Positions 38,791 to 59,164 of a DNA stretch of 64,000 bases are shown here, piece by piece. The DNA is from Stercorarius parasiticus (taxonomy: Eukaryota; Chordata; Aves; Charadriiformes; Stercorariidae): the NCBI GenBank assembly GCA_013396915.1, contig VWZL01004362.1:422912-486911 (forward strand), read 5' to 3'. The first letter of the stretch is position 1. The number at the start of each line of letters is the position of its first letter. The notes under the pieces were generated by a model that was given only the letters and a program-made list of their open reading frames with translations, did not search any database and had not been told where the DNA came from. A program made the position numbers and the translations under genes.

Positions 38791-41025
38791 GTAGCTCTTG
38801 TATGGTGAGAAATGGTGACTCACTGCTCCTTGTTTGCCTTTCCCACAAGTTTTAGGATTTTAGGACTGCTAAGAGCATGTGCTAGGACAACTCCCCAAGA
38901 CAAGTCTCAAACAGCAAAAACTCGGTAAGGAAACAAAGGGAGAAAAGGCAGAATTGGATTAAAGCAAAAGTAAATATGTATCAACACAGAGTTTTAAAGC
39001 TCTGCAAGATTTAAATTGGAGTCGGTACCATTCCCCTTGTTCTAAGAAAATCAGTAGCATCTCACATTTCCTGAGTGCATCTCTTTTCTTCTGTCTAATT
39101 TGTAGGAGGCAGCATGTCTGAAACAGAGACATCACTTTAAGGTGCTTTATGGCAACTTCCCCACCAGTTTTCTTTTCAGGTTGCTTTGATTTCCACCATG
39201 ACTTTACCTTCAAAGGTACTTCAGAGCCTACCCAGCTGATGGTTCATGTACACATCTCCAGCCTAGTCAAGAGTTTAGCTCTTGCTTTGACATGTATTTT
39301 TCATTTTTATCTTCTAAATTGAAAGGCACGCAGGCACACACCCCCATGCATTTCCCATCTAGTGTCCCAGCCTAACAACTGTGCTTTAATTGGCCCAAGG
39401 CATTAAACTGAGCCCAACAGCTGTCTGAGCACAGAGCCATGGCTCACACACATTTTCCATTGTTTTCTTTTAATGTTGTATCTCAGATAGCAGAGAAATA
39501 AACATAGGCTGATACCCATCTGTCAGACTCATTGAAATAACACATTTAACAGGGTGAGCAGCATCTCTGCTTCGTTTTCTCCTCTGGCCCTGCAGTAAGA
39601 GCTGCTCAGAGTGGTCCTGAAGTGAGGTTATCTGCAGAGATAGCCCCGAGAGGCTGCCTTCACCTATGCCAGCCCCAGGACAGGTTCTGCCCCCAAACAT
39701 CCTCCAGAAATGACCCACAAGTCCAGTGTTGAAGCCCTCAGGGAATACCGCTCATCTCAGACATGGACACCTTTCTACCCATCCCAAGCTGACCCTGCTC
39801 CAACACGTCCCTTCAAGGCGAGTTTCCCACCACGCAAGATGCGGAGACGCGATGCAGCCTGCGGACCAGGAGATGGAGAGGTGGAACCAAGCGAGACCAG
39901 CGTGTCAGCCAAGGACACCACAGATTCCTGGCCCGGCCTCCACAAACGCTCCACTGTGTTGGGTCAAGTGGACAGGACATGGCGTGTTCTTGGGATACAG
40001 CTACAGTGGCCATTACTCAGCCTGGCTAAACGAGAAGCTAATGATGAAGAGGCGGGGAAAGACAGCTCCAAGGCAGGAGGGAATTAAAGCCTGCTGCTGG
40101 AAGCAAACATTTGGAACCAAACCCCACATCTCACCCCTCAGTTTGACACACACTTAACGTGGTGCCACTCAGGACCACAGGAACAAGGTGCAGAAATAGG
40201 GACTTTCAGCCCACGCAATCAACATCCACCTCTTGCCCCTTCTGAAGCACTGAGCCCCCCATGCCCCCAGCAGCCTTGGGGGCCTGGGCCTGGATCGAGC
40301 CCCTGAGGCGCAGGCACCAGCCTGACTTTACAACATCCAAATCCACAACTCCTGCCAGAGCTCTGGGAGGCACAATGCTCGTGATTCACAAGCTGTGAAA
40401 TCTAGCTCAGCTAAGTTGAGGTTCTTTTTAAATAGAGAAAATGCTGCCCTAAGAAAAACCAAACACTTGTGCAATCAGTATTACCCATCTGCAACCGACA
40501 AGAAACCTCAAGGAATCTTCTTTAAGCTATAAATGTGCAATGAGCAGCAGTTTTGTTGTGCAGCGTTGGAGTGACCAATGCATGTTTAACAGTTTAATGC
40601 AAACATAAGTCATTAATTTAAGGTGGTTATTTTTAGCAGCTGTTGAGCTAAGGGAGAAACAGGGCTGGCAGAGCCAAGAAAAACACAAACAAGGACGGTG
40701 CGAGTGTCTCTGCGTCCCCCCTGCCACTGCCACCACGGCACTGACCTGCCGTGCCCTCTGCCACATGCGGCTCCGTCACGGCCCCCCTGCGCCCCTGGGG
40801 AAGTTGCTACAAGTTGTGTGCTTTGATTTTTACTACGCTGGTGGTGTTGGGATGACCAGCCCCCTCGCAAGAGGCAGTTACACTACAACACGAAACAGCA
40901 CTCACTTGTGTCATGCAGTTTCTCCCTCTGGGATCTTCCTTCTTTCGGTGATATAGCGACACCAAAGTGACACCAAAGGAAAATGTGCCTGGAGAGACCT
41001 TGAGTTGCCCTATCCCACAGCCCAC

Positions 41026-41088
41026 TTATATATTTATATACATATATATGTGTGTGCGTATATATATAGATATAAATATATATATAAT
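41026..41088. repeat. TA/TG microsatellite
   Basis: The TA-rich tract carries an uninterrupted alternating purine-pyrimidine stretch of 34 bases at 41,035-41,068, including TGTGTGTGCG. Confidence 0.9.
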
Positions 41089-42133
41089 GGAGCAGAAGCC
41101 CCAGAGTGGGAAGACCAACTTGGGGTCAAACCCAAATGCAAGTCACTGCTTTTGTTTGCCTCGCATCCCACTGCATCGCACATGTGCACTTCTCATTATG
41201 GATAGTGTTGCCTGTCAATTTACATGGACTTTAAAAGAGAAATCAGATCTTTAGGCTAAATGTCTTACCATTTATTTTTGAAAGCAAGCACTAGGCAGAG
41301 CTTGATTTACTCTGTGCCTAACCCACAGTAAAGCCTATTTTCAAGAAAAGAAGTGCTCGCTGAGACAAGCGTATACAGAAGAAAGAAGCAGCTGGGTTTT
41401 AGCAGCAGATTTATCACTATGTGCCCAGGTCAGCTCATATTAAAGTCTAAAGATGGGGACAGACATTTGTCCAGGCCCATGGTGGCCAGCTACAGCAGGG
41501 CATGGGCTCAGCAGCGGAGGATGCTCCATGGAGGACTCTGGCCACAGCACGGCCTCCCTGGCAGTAAACAATGGCTTGCAGGCACCTGATGGTCAGCCAA
41601 CACGGTGGGGCAGCGCAGGAGTCACTGGTGGCCCTAAGCAAGTCCAGTCACACAGCTTTACTAGGGGAAGGAAAGCTTTCCCTCTCTGTCCTGATATATA
41701 TCCCCCTGTGTGTCAGCTTAAGAGGTAAAAACGCTGTGGGAGAACTCCCTCAGACAAGTCTGTAACTAGGAAGATTTCACAGGACAGGAGAGATAAAAAG
41801 GGGCTATTGAACAATAAAGAATTCGTATGTGTAAAGTCAAATTCTGCCCAACAGAACACAGGTCAGGAGCATTTGGCAAATAAAAGGAAAACAAACACAT
41901 AATTTTTCCCCAACATAAAAAGAAAAACCCCAACAACCCAGCAGAGCTCCGGCTGGACCACGGGAGCAGAGTGAGGGAGGTGGAAACAGGGAACATGTCG
42001 GGGGGGAAAAATGAGCCCCTGAAACCTGGTGATTCCTCAGGTCCCTGCAGGAGAAGCAGTTGCTCCCCACTGAGGTGTGACTCGCCCATCAGCAATGTCC
42101 GCCATCCCCGGGCACCAGTTTCTGTAGTGGAGC
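41089..42133. other. Gene-free sequence before the CR1 3' end
   Basis: Nothing was recognised. There is a short G run in ATGTCGGGGGGAAAA near 41,995. Confidence 0.5.
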
Positions 42134-42395
42134 GAATCATAGAATTGTCTAGGTTGAAAGGGACCTTTAAAATTGAATCCAACCATCAGCCTAACACTGC
42201 CAAATCCACCACTAAACCATGTCCCTCAGCACCACGTCTACCCGTCTTTGCAATACCTCCAGGGATGGCGATTCCACCACTTCCCTGGGCAGCCTGTTCC
42301 AATGCTTGATAACCCTTTCGGTGAAGAAATTTTTCCTAATATCCAATCTACACCTTCCCTGGCGCAACTTGAGGCCATTTCCTCTTGTCCTTACG
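42134..42395 (-). mobile_element. CR1 LINE 3' end
   Basis: On the minus strand the last codons of CR1 ORF2 are visible: [20 protein letters not shown] and [17 protein letters not shown] short 3' tail follows, ending in the octamer ATTCTATG (plus-strand CATAGAAT at 42,138-42,145) and a second partial unit. The element is severely 5'-truncated, the usual fate of CR1 copies, because reverse transcription starts at the 3' end. The intact terminal octamer marks the left boundary. The right boundary near 42,395 is approximate. Confidence 0.92.
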
Positions 42396-42639
42396 GGCAA
42401 GCCAGACCCTCGCCCCCTGGGGCTGAGCGAGGCCTGGGAGCCCAAAGGCCACGCCTGCCACCGGGACGAGATAGTGGGCCAGCAGGTCATGGCCATCTTG
42501 CCTCAACAGATGCAGTCATTCCTCTGGACATCAGCAGCAGGTCCCCAGGCGCAGCCGTCTGCCATGATGCCTCCGAGACGCCTCGAGGCCTCGCAGTCCC
42601 TCAGAATAAAGCTGTTCCCTTGCCTCCAAAAGGGCAGCT

Positions 42640-43130
42640 TTCACCCAGCGTGGGGAGGGAGGGGAGCGTCGCGCTGAGGGCAGCCAGCAGTGTCCCCTCC
42701 GCCCTTGGGCAACAAGGACTTTCTGGAGACACCTTTGGGTTTGGTCGCAACATCCCAGCCCAGCGAAACGCGTGGTTCAGACTCACAGGCTCCTGCAAGC
42801 CCTGCAGGGTGGGCCCATTGCAGAGACACTCCTGCGTTCTCTGGACTCGGTGGTCCCTGGGGAGGGCTCTAAGCCACCTTCCCCCCCACCCAAGCCCTCT
42901 TGCTACTCCCCTCACGGACAGCATCACTGCTGCTGCCCTGCGCTTTGTCTTTGCCTTTCCCCACCTACGACCCTTCCCATCTCACACCACAGTCCCACAC
43001 AACGCCTTCCCACCCCCTCTCATCCATGCCCAAGCCCCGGCTCCATTCCCGCCTCCCCGCCGGCAGCCCCCGAACCAAAACCCCATCCTGACACAACCGC
43101 TGCCTCCGGGATGGGAATCTCTCAGGAACC
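42640..43130. other. C-rich, strand-asymmetric tract
   Basis: The plus strand is dominated by C and T with many CCCC runs, right beside the CR1 3' end. A G-quadruplex motif lies on the minus strand at 42,881-42,897. A long plus-strand frame spans it (42,173-43,222) but is explained by composition. Confidence 0.6.
42881..42897 (-). other. G-quadruplex-forming sequence
   Basis: The minus strand reads GGG CTT GGG T GGGGGGG, which satisfies four G3 runs with short loops. Confidence 0.6.
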
Positions 43131-44839
43131 TTTTGCTGTTTTGCGCATGCAGAAGTGAGGAGAGTGGTGTGGCAGATCCCTCGGTGCCTCCTTTCTGTTT
43201 GATTTTTTTTTTTAAGGTTTAATTTATGTCTGGAGGCCAAACAGGCCTTGGCAAGAAAGCAGTCTCACACCATCCCACGTCAAGGACAACTGAGCAATCA
43301 GAAAAGCCAGTCTACAAAGAGAAACTGCTTCTGAAACTTCACTCTCAGCAGAGCTGCCATCTTACCACAAACATTTATACCGCATTTTGACCTGACAGGA
43401 GTCTATCAAGTTTCACGTGAAAGACTCAACCATCTGGCCCCTTCTTCACGCTCTTGCATTGGCACGGCGTGTACCAGCAGCGCACAGCCATGGCTTTTCT
43501 CCTACAGTCACTCACCAGCTGCCACGTGGCATCGTAGAGCGAGGGATGTGCCGCAGTGGTACGGCCGGAGACACAATCATAAGCAGGCTTTACGAGTGCA
43601 AGGTCTTCCCCCAAGGCACAGCAAGACACCTACCTTACTGTGAAACCTCCAGTGTCCACGACACCTTCATGAGATCCACCTCCTCTGAAGCTGGTCCTGC
43701 TCTACTGTATGATGGTAGGAAGCCGGGACGCAAGTTTGAACACAAGACTTACAGGAAAGTTAGGGCTGCGCCAACAACTTACGCCAAGGGGAGAGGGGTA
43801 ACAGGGGAATGGGTTAGGTGGGGTTGGGGAAGCCTAAAAAAAGAAAAAGAAAAAAAAAAAAAAAGAAGCAATTCTCGGAGCTGCCAGTGAAAGTCTACTA
43901 ATTCCCCTGCTAGTTTGCGAAAATGCTGTCTGCGTTTTTATCTGTAATACCTTAGGACAATTCTCACTTACACTCTGGTAAGAGTTAAAAAAAAAAGTTA
44001 ATAACTAATGAATTTTAGCTGCTTAACTTACTACATTTTCTAGTTATATACCACCAAAGCACACGTTACCAAATGCATGCTTAATTTGATAGAAACATTA
44101 AAGACTTTGCTTTGGCATTTAATACATCCGTATGTGATCTTATCATATACTGTGTATCTCTATCATCATGCCCAGATGACACAGAAATACACACTTGAAA
44201 ATGTTTTTCTTGTGGAGAAAGAAAAGGAAAAGCCCTAAAAAAAAAAAAAGCCTTCCAGTTTTAAATTTAAAGTAAAAATAGAAGTAATTAAAACCAACAA
44301 CACTGAATTGTAAGTCACTGGTGTAAAAATGCAGATTATTAGTGATGACATGACCCACAGGAACAGATACGCGTGGATCCAATCTTGCAAAGCCAAGCTC
44401 ATACATGTCTTTACTCCCTACGCTCCAGGACCTGACTTTCCTCCAGACTTGCCTGAAAATGCTGCTATGTGTGTGCTTGAATATGAACAGCTCTGCTCTT
44501 CAACAGCTCAGCAACCTGTACTCCTGGGGTTTTCGAAGTTACGTAGATAGCAGCTAGTGCAAACAGTGGAAGGTCGGTTTCCTAATTCATTTCTTGCTTT
44601 TAAATACGTCTTTCTCATATGTTTTACATGCAAAAAAATGCACATAAAATATCCCCGAACCCTGTTTCTCAGAGAAGGATCTACCTTCAAAATTCCGAAG
44701 ACTGAGACAAATCACAGCTGGGTTTATCAAGGTGCCCTCTTCCGGCCTTTAAAAAAACCCCACACATTGTCTTGCTATCACCTGGCTTCTTTGTTTGGAA
44801 GAGGCATCAAAATGATCATCTGTTTGTGCAAATATTCAG
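43131..44839. other. Gene-free sequence downstream of TXNRD1
   Basis: A-rich runs lie at about 43,840-43,864 and 44,237-44,249. No exon or repeat family was recognised. Part of it could be TXNRD1 3' UTR if a distal polyadenylation site is used. Confidence 0.5.
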
Positions 44840-46437
44840 TTTATTTAATAAACTGGCCAGAAAAATACCATCACAGACCATTCCTGACACCATACAAAAC
44901 ATATTTAGAAATCCTTCAGTTACATACAAGTTTATAAAAATAACTTAAAACACTATTCTAGAAATCTCAGTAGAAATACATGCATTTGTTTACCAGGTAG
45001 AAATTTAGGCATAAGGTGTATTGCCCAGAGGGCTGGAGAATTTACCCCCTATTCCCACCACACTGCTAAACTCCCAAGAACCATTTAATAAAAGTAATAT
45101 GAACCTTTCTGCTAAAACAGAGGGAAATGAAAAACCAGATCAAAAAGCACATTCATTTCCATTACAGAGAGACACTTTTACCATTCCTTGATAAATATGT
45201 ATGCAGTTCATCCAACACAGGAGGAATATTCAATGATTAGTTATTTTTCATGGAAACCTCTATTTTAAAAGTATTGTTTTCTTAATTAAATATAAACCAA
45301 CACACACATGGAACTAAACACAGCTTTCAGGCCATATCTACATCAAAGATTTTTCACCATTGGTTTCTGGAGGTTGGGTGAGGGTTTTGTTTGCTTGTTT
45401 GTTTGGGGTGGGGGGAGGCTGTTTGGTGGTTGGTTTTTTTTTTTATTCTACAGGCCAACTAATCCGAGGGGAAGTCTCAGTACTGCTGGGTCCAAAGTGG
45501 CCAATTCAGACCTGAAATGGTGCAGCATACGATAGCTCACCTGGAAAGGAAGAATTTATTCAAATCGAATAAAGTTGCACAGAGCTCTTGGAAGTATAAT
45601 TCATTCCACACTGGAAATCTGTCTGTTCCAAACTGGATTAATTACGATCACATAAGCTGCAAGATAAAGCTAATATGATCACATCCATGCTATATGCACA
45701 GTTGTTACTGTCAGGGGAAAAAACCAACCCTTCTGTATAACAAGGCCTTCATAAAAAGTATTGTCCTTTCTCACCAAGGAGAACATTTTCACAAATAAGT
45801 TTATCTAAAATAAAAACTCACAACAGAGTCAGTCTGGAAGCCAAGAAATACATTATTCTAGATGGTACTAAACTTTTTTCCAAGGGTATCTTCTTCCTCG
45901 TGATCAGGCATGCAGATACAATTTCCCCTCCATAGGCGTGTGAGCTGGTAAAATGCACACTCATGAGGAGACCTTGCAATTGCTGTGTTATAACCTAACA
46001 CACAGGGGCACTACACAATTATCTGAACTCGTGGTAATATTCTTCAGTTCGGAAGTTCTTTGCTCAGGTAAGAAACTACAGAGGAATAAAACCAAACCAA
46101 AACAGCTGTTGTCCAGCTGCGCTAGCAGTTCTTCCATCACTGCCCACCAGACAATGCAGGCTTCAGGCTGTGACTTCATGAAAGCATTCGTTAAATGCCC
46201 TGCTAAGCAACAGCTCGATAGTCTATATTCCCATTGCATTGCTAATTGCCAGCCAATCACCGCAAGTGACCAACTCCCACAGTGCTCTTCTCCTGCAGAT
46301 GAGGGAATGCTGTGGTTAAGATGTACATGTTTCTGCAGACGACTGAGGATGACTTATCCCAAAACCTTTCTTCTGAACCGCACAAGTCAGCCACTGCGAT
46401 GAAAGTCAGTCTCTGGCAATAACAAGAATGGGGGTCT
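44840..46437 (-). other. TXNRD1: TXNRD1 3' UTR, end not resolved
   Basis: Sequence after the TAA stop should be 3' UTR, because the SECIS candidate lies within it. The 3' end cannot be fixed by eye. Minus-strand AATAAA hexamers occur at 45,555-45,560, at 45,442-45,447 (beside a T-rich plus-strand run) and at 44,840-44,845, giving UTR lengths of about 0.9, 1.0 and 1.6 kb. The left bound given here is the farthest of these three and is a guess. Confidence 0.45.
46131..46184 (-). promoter_or_regulatory. TXNRD1: Candidate SECIS element in TXNRD1 3' UTR
   Basis: A SECIS hairpin in the 3' UTR recruits SBP2 and EEFSEC so that UGA is read as selenocysteine. On the minus strand there is ATGA (46,179-46,176), then 12 nt, then AA (46,163-46,162), then 22 nt, then TGAT (46,139-46,136). 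These match the AUGA, apical AA and NGAN consensus with usual spacing. CTTTC just before ATGA pairs with GGAAG just after TGAT, forming helix I over five pairs. Helix II is imperfect but can pair GTCAC with GTGGGC using one bulge. The element begins 264 nt after the Sec codon, well beyond the minimum spacing. It was recognised by eye, without folding. Confidence 0.72.
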
Positions 46438-46506
46438 TTAACCTCAGCAACCAGCCTGAAGGGTATTTTCACCAGAACGCTTTGTCACGGTCAGAGTGGT
46501 GAATAC
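46438..46506 (-). CDS. TXNRD1: TXNRD1 last coding exon with Sec tail (GCUG)
   Basis: This 69-bp final exon follows a CTCTGAAG acceptor. It encodes VFTTLTVTKRSGENTLQAG, then Cys, an in-frame TGA at 46,444-46,446, Gly and a TAA stop at 46,438-46,440. The Cys-TGA pair is the flexible C-terminal redox centre (Cys497-Sec498) that receives electrons from the N-terminal dithiol of the partner subunit. Reading TGA as a stop would remove the last two residues and abolish normal activity. The GENT wording just before the tail differs from the GASI of human TXNRD1 in a poorly conserved linker. Confidence 0.96.
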
Positions 46507-49907
<3,401 letters not shown>

Positions 49908-52138
49908 CTAAAAACCAACGGTAATCAAATACAAGCACAGTCATGCCTTTGGTTCTCTTTAGATAACGTGTAAGATTTTCTTACTCTGAGTATATCATTT
50001 CATCAGTTCACAGAACATACCACAAATTAATTTAACCACACAAATGTGAACTATCATTAGCACCAACAGATGGGAAACTGGGTATAATTTTATTCTCTGT
50101 CCGTAAAGAAAAAGATTCAACTAGGAACTCAAGAATGGGCTTCCTTACAAAGTTTTGTGCAGGAGTCCTTTGTTTACATCAACAGCATGCAAATTTAACA
50201 CACACCATGGCCTACGCTTGATCATAGTGTATGTCCAAATCACAAATATGCATTTAAATTTTATTCAGGCAAACTATTCCACTTATTCCAACAGATTGCT
50301 TGCCTAAGTAAAGATGAGCAGCTTGTGCAAAGGTTTGCAACGTCAGGGCCTGTGCTGGGCGGGTACATGGTGCGTATCTACTGAAGAACTTGCAGTTCGA
50401 TAGTTGCTTACGGGAAAGGGCCACAAGGTAAAGTTCAGAGCTAACCAGATGTGGCAAGAAGCGCACTGGAACTAAACTGACGACTACTCTCGTTGCAGTG
50501 TTTGCTGTCATTGGGAATATGAACATACCTAGAGAATATACCTAGAGACTGGCAAAACAAGCTGAAAGACATCCAGTTACAAGGACAATACTGTTACTTC
50601 ACACTTCTCACATCCATACTACTGTTCCACTGCAAAATACGTCACACTGCACATATATCCTCAGCAAACACTCAACAGAAGAAGCTGTACTGACTTGACC
50701 TGCTTTTCTTAAAGAAAAGCTTTCCTCTCTAAGAAAAGCAAGTCTCCTTTAGCAAATGCCAACTGCTGTGGGCTTCAGTGGCTTTCAGGGCATTGATCAG
50801 ATTTTGCTGAGCATAGATGCAGCCTAGTTGGGTATCAAAAGTTACCTGCTCCTCCCGCTAAATATCACATATAAGGGAGCGTGGATATACTCGGTACACT
50901 GAAAGGTTATTTTTCTGTCAGTAAGCCTGAGGAGGGAGATTTACCACAGGGTTTATTTAACTAAGAAAAGCTATAATTAAGTAATAACTGAAATGGAATT
51001 ACCCTTATTTTCCTTTAAAAATAAGGACATATGTAAAAATAAAACCATAGTAATGAAACTGAGGTAACTACAGTTTTAAAAAGTTACTGAACTATTTTTC
51101 ATCTGGGGTAACTTTCAACTCTACTCCTAGATGTTTAAATATGTTCCAAATTTTCAGGACAAGACATGGAAACAAATTAATGGAACACTTTAAAACACCA
51201 CTAAGCCTTTTCATTTTCTTAAGTAACTTTGGATTAGGAATGTAACCATGGGTTCTAAAATAGCTTCCACACTAGTGCAAACTCCTCCAGAAAGAGGAGA
51301 TGGACAAAACCAGACAGGTTTGCAAATTTTACAAAATTGTGACGTGATGCTTAGAAAGACTGCAGGAAGATAAAACATGTAAAATAGATCCAGAAGTTTC
51401 TTAGGACTGATAACTCCATGCCACTATCTTAAAGGAATACATTTTAACAGCATATTATTCTTCATAATAGTTCATATTATTAAAATAAACTAATTCCTTA
51501 TTAAACAGATGATGATCATTCGGAGAACTGCATATGAATTCTTTTAACCACTTTGTAATTTTGCTTGTGGTTCAGCAGGTACTGCACATTTTCATACCCT
51601 GGAAATTTTATCCTAGTCCAAGGATAATCCTGGCATTATCACCCTAAATGAGATTTGTGCAGGCAAGATACATTAATCCTGTTAGAACGAGCTCAAGAGT
51701 TTTATAGACACACGTGTATTTGCAGAGGTTACACGCTGTGATGGTTTCTGACTAACCTCAATTTCAGAGAGAAGAATCTCTCTGAAAAGACTGTCCCAGT
51801 TTGGGGAGGGGGGAATACAATAAACCAATAAAAATTCTAACCATTTTTACATGCATTGATTCACTCCCTTTTCAAAGTTAATGAATAGTCTTAGAGATTT
51901 CTACTTCTTATTTTACATGTATGGAAGAAGTACCATATACCAATAGCAATGGCAGAATATTCTCTTTTACTAAGGGCCATTTTTGTATCACTACAAATTT
52001 TTACTACATTTCAAAAGCTAGAAAATTTAAGTTAAATTTAATTTGTTAAAAATAACCTATTCATAGCTGTGGTAGTATCAATGGTGCCTGGGATGAATGT
52101 ATAGCTGCTGTTTTCCCTGGAAGGAAAGGTGCACTTAC
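49908..52138 (-). other. TXNRD1: TXNRD1 intron with two short palindromes
   Basis: This 2.2-kb intron contains a perfect 11-bp inverted repeat with a 4-base loop at 51,762-51,787. It also contains a short palindromic cluster at 50,702-50,739. Nothing else was recognised. Confidence 0.9.
51762..51787. repeat. Perfect hairpin in a TXNRD1 intron
   Basis: The 11-base arms TTTCAGAGAGA and TCTCTCTGAAA flank an AGAA loop. No function is inferred. Confidence 0.9.
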
Positions 52139-52234
52139 ATTATCTTGAATATTGCAAATTATCTTCGCATAGCATTTGTTGTTGTCTCTGGATGGCACAG
52201 TCCATTCCAGTGGCCAGAAATGACTATGGTACAC
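52139..52234 (-). CDS. TXNRD1: TXNRD1 coding exon: interface domain middle
   Basis: This phase-0 exon of 96 bp (32 codons) has a TTTCTAG acceptor and a GTAAGT donor. It encodes [20 protein letters not shown] and [19 protein letters not shown] and CYAKIIC are conserved in vertebrate TXNRD proteins. The SRDNNKC wording matches TXNRD1; TXNRD3 has a GRENNTC-type sequence here, which supports the paralogue assignment. Confidence 0.95.
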
Positions 52235-59087
<6,853 letters not shown>

Positions 59088-59164
59088 TTTTCATTGATCT
59101 TCACTCCAACTTTGTCCAAACCAATTTTTCTTGTGCATGCATCTCGTCCAATTGCTAGCAACAC
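59088..59164 (-). CDS. TXNRD1: TXNRD1 coding exon: [12 protein letters not shown] segment
   Basis: This short exon (77 bp) follows a TTTTGCAG acceptor and ends in the GTAAGG donor after two bases of a Lys codon. It encodes [20 protein letters not shown] followed by VKINE and the split Lys. LAIGRD is a signature of pyridine-nucleotide disulfide oxidoreductases at the hinge from the NADPH domain back to the FAD domain. The 2/1 split codon is completed by the first base of the next exon, which keeps the frame intact. Confidence 0.95.

Larger units (their letters stand above)
21661..41025. other. Long interval without recognised genes
   Basis: About 19 kb hold only the ancient CR1-like remnants near 23.6 and 38.7 kb and simple repeats. 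Open frames up to 161 codons occur but none resembles a known protein or shows splice-consistent extension. It may contain conserved regulatory sequence that cannot be seen without alignment. Confidence 0.55.

Noticed and set aside
42173..43222. Longest open frame (349 codons, plus strand) as a protein gene
   Set aside because: The first part is antisense CR1 and the rest is a C-rich tract with few stops. No domain, no signal and no splice context were seen.
43417..43890. 157-codon plus-strand open frame ending in a poly-A-like run
   Set aside because: It ends in a Lys-rich tail made by an A run, with no recognisable domain. A processed pseudogene was considered, but no parent protein is recognised.
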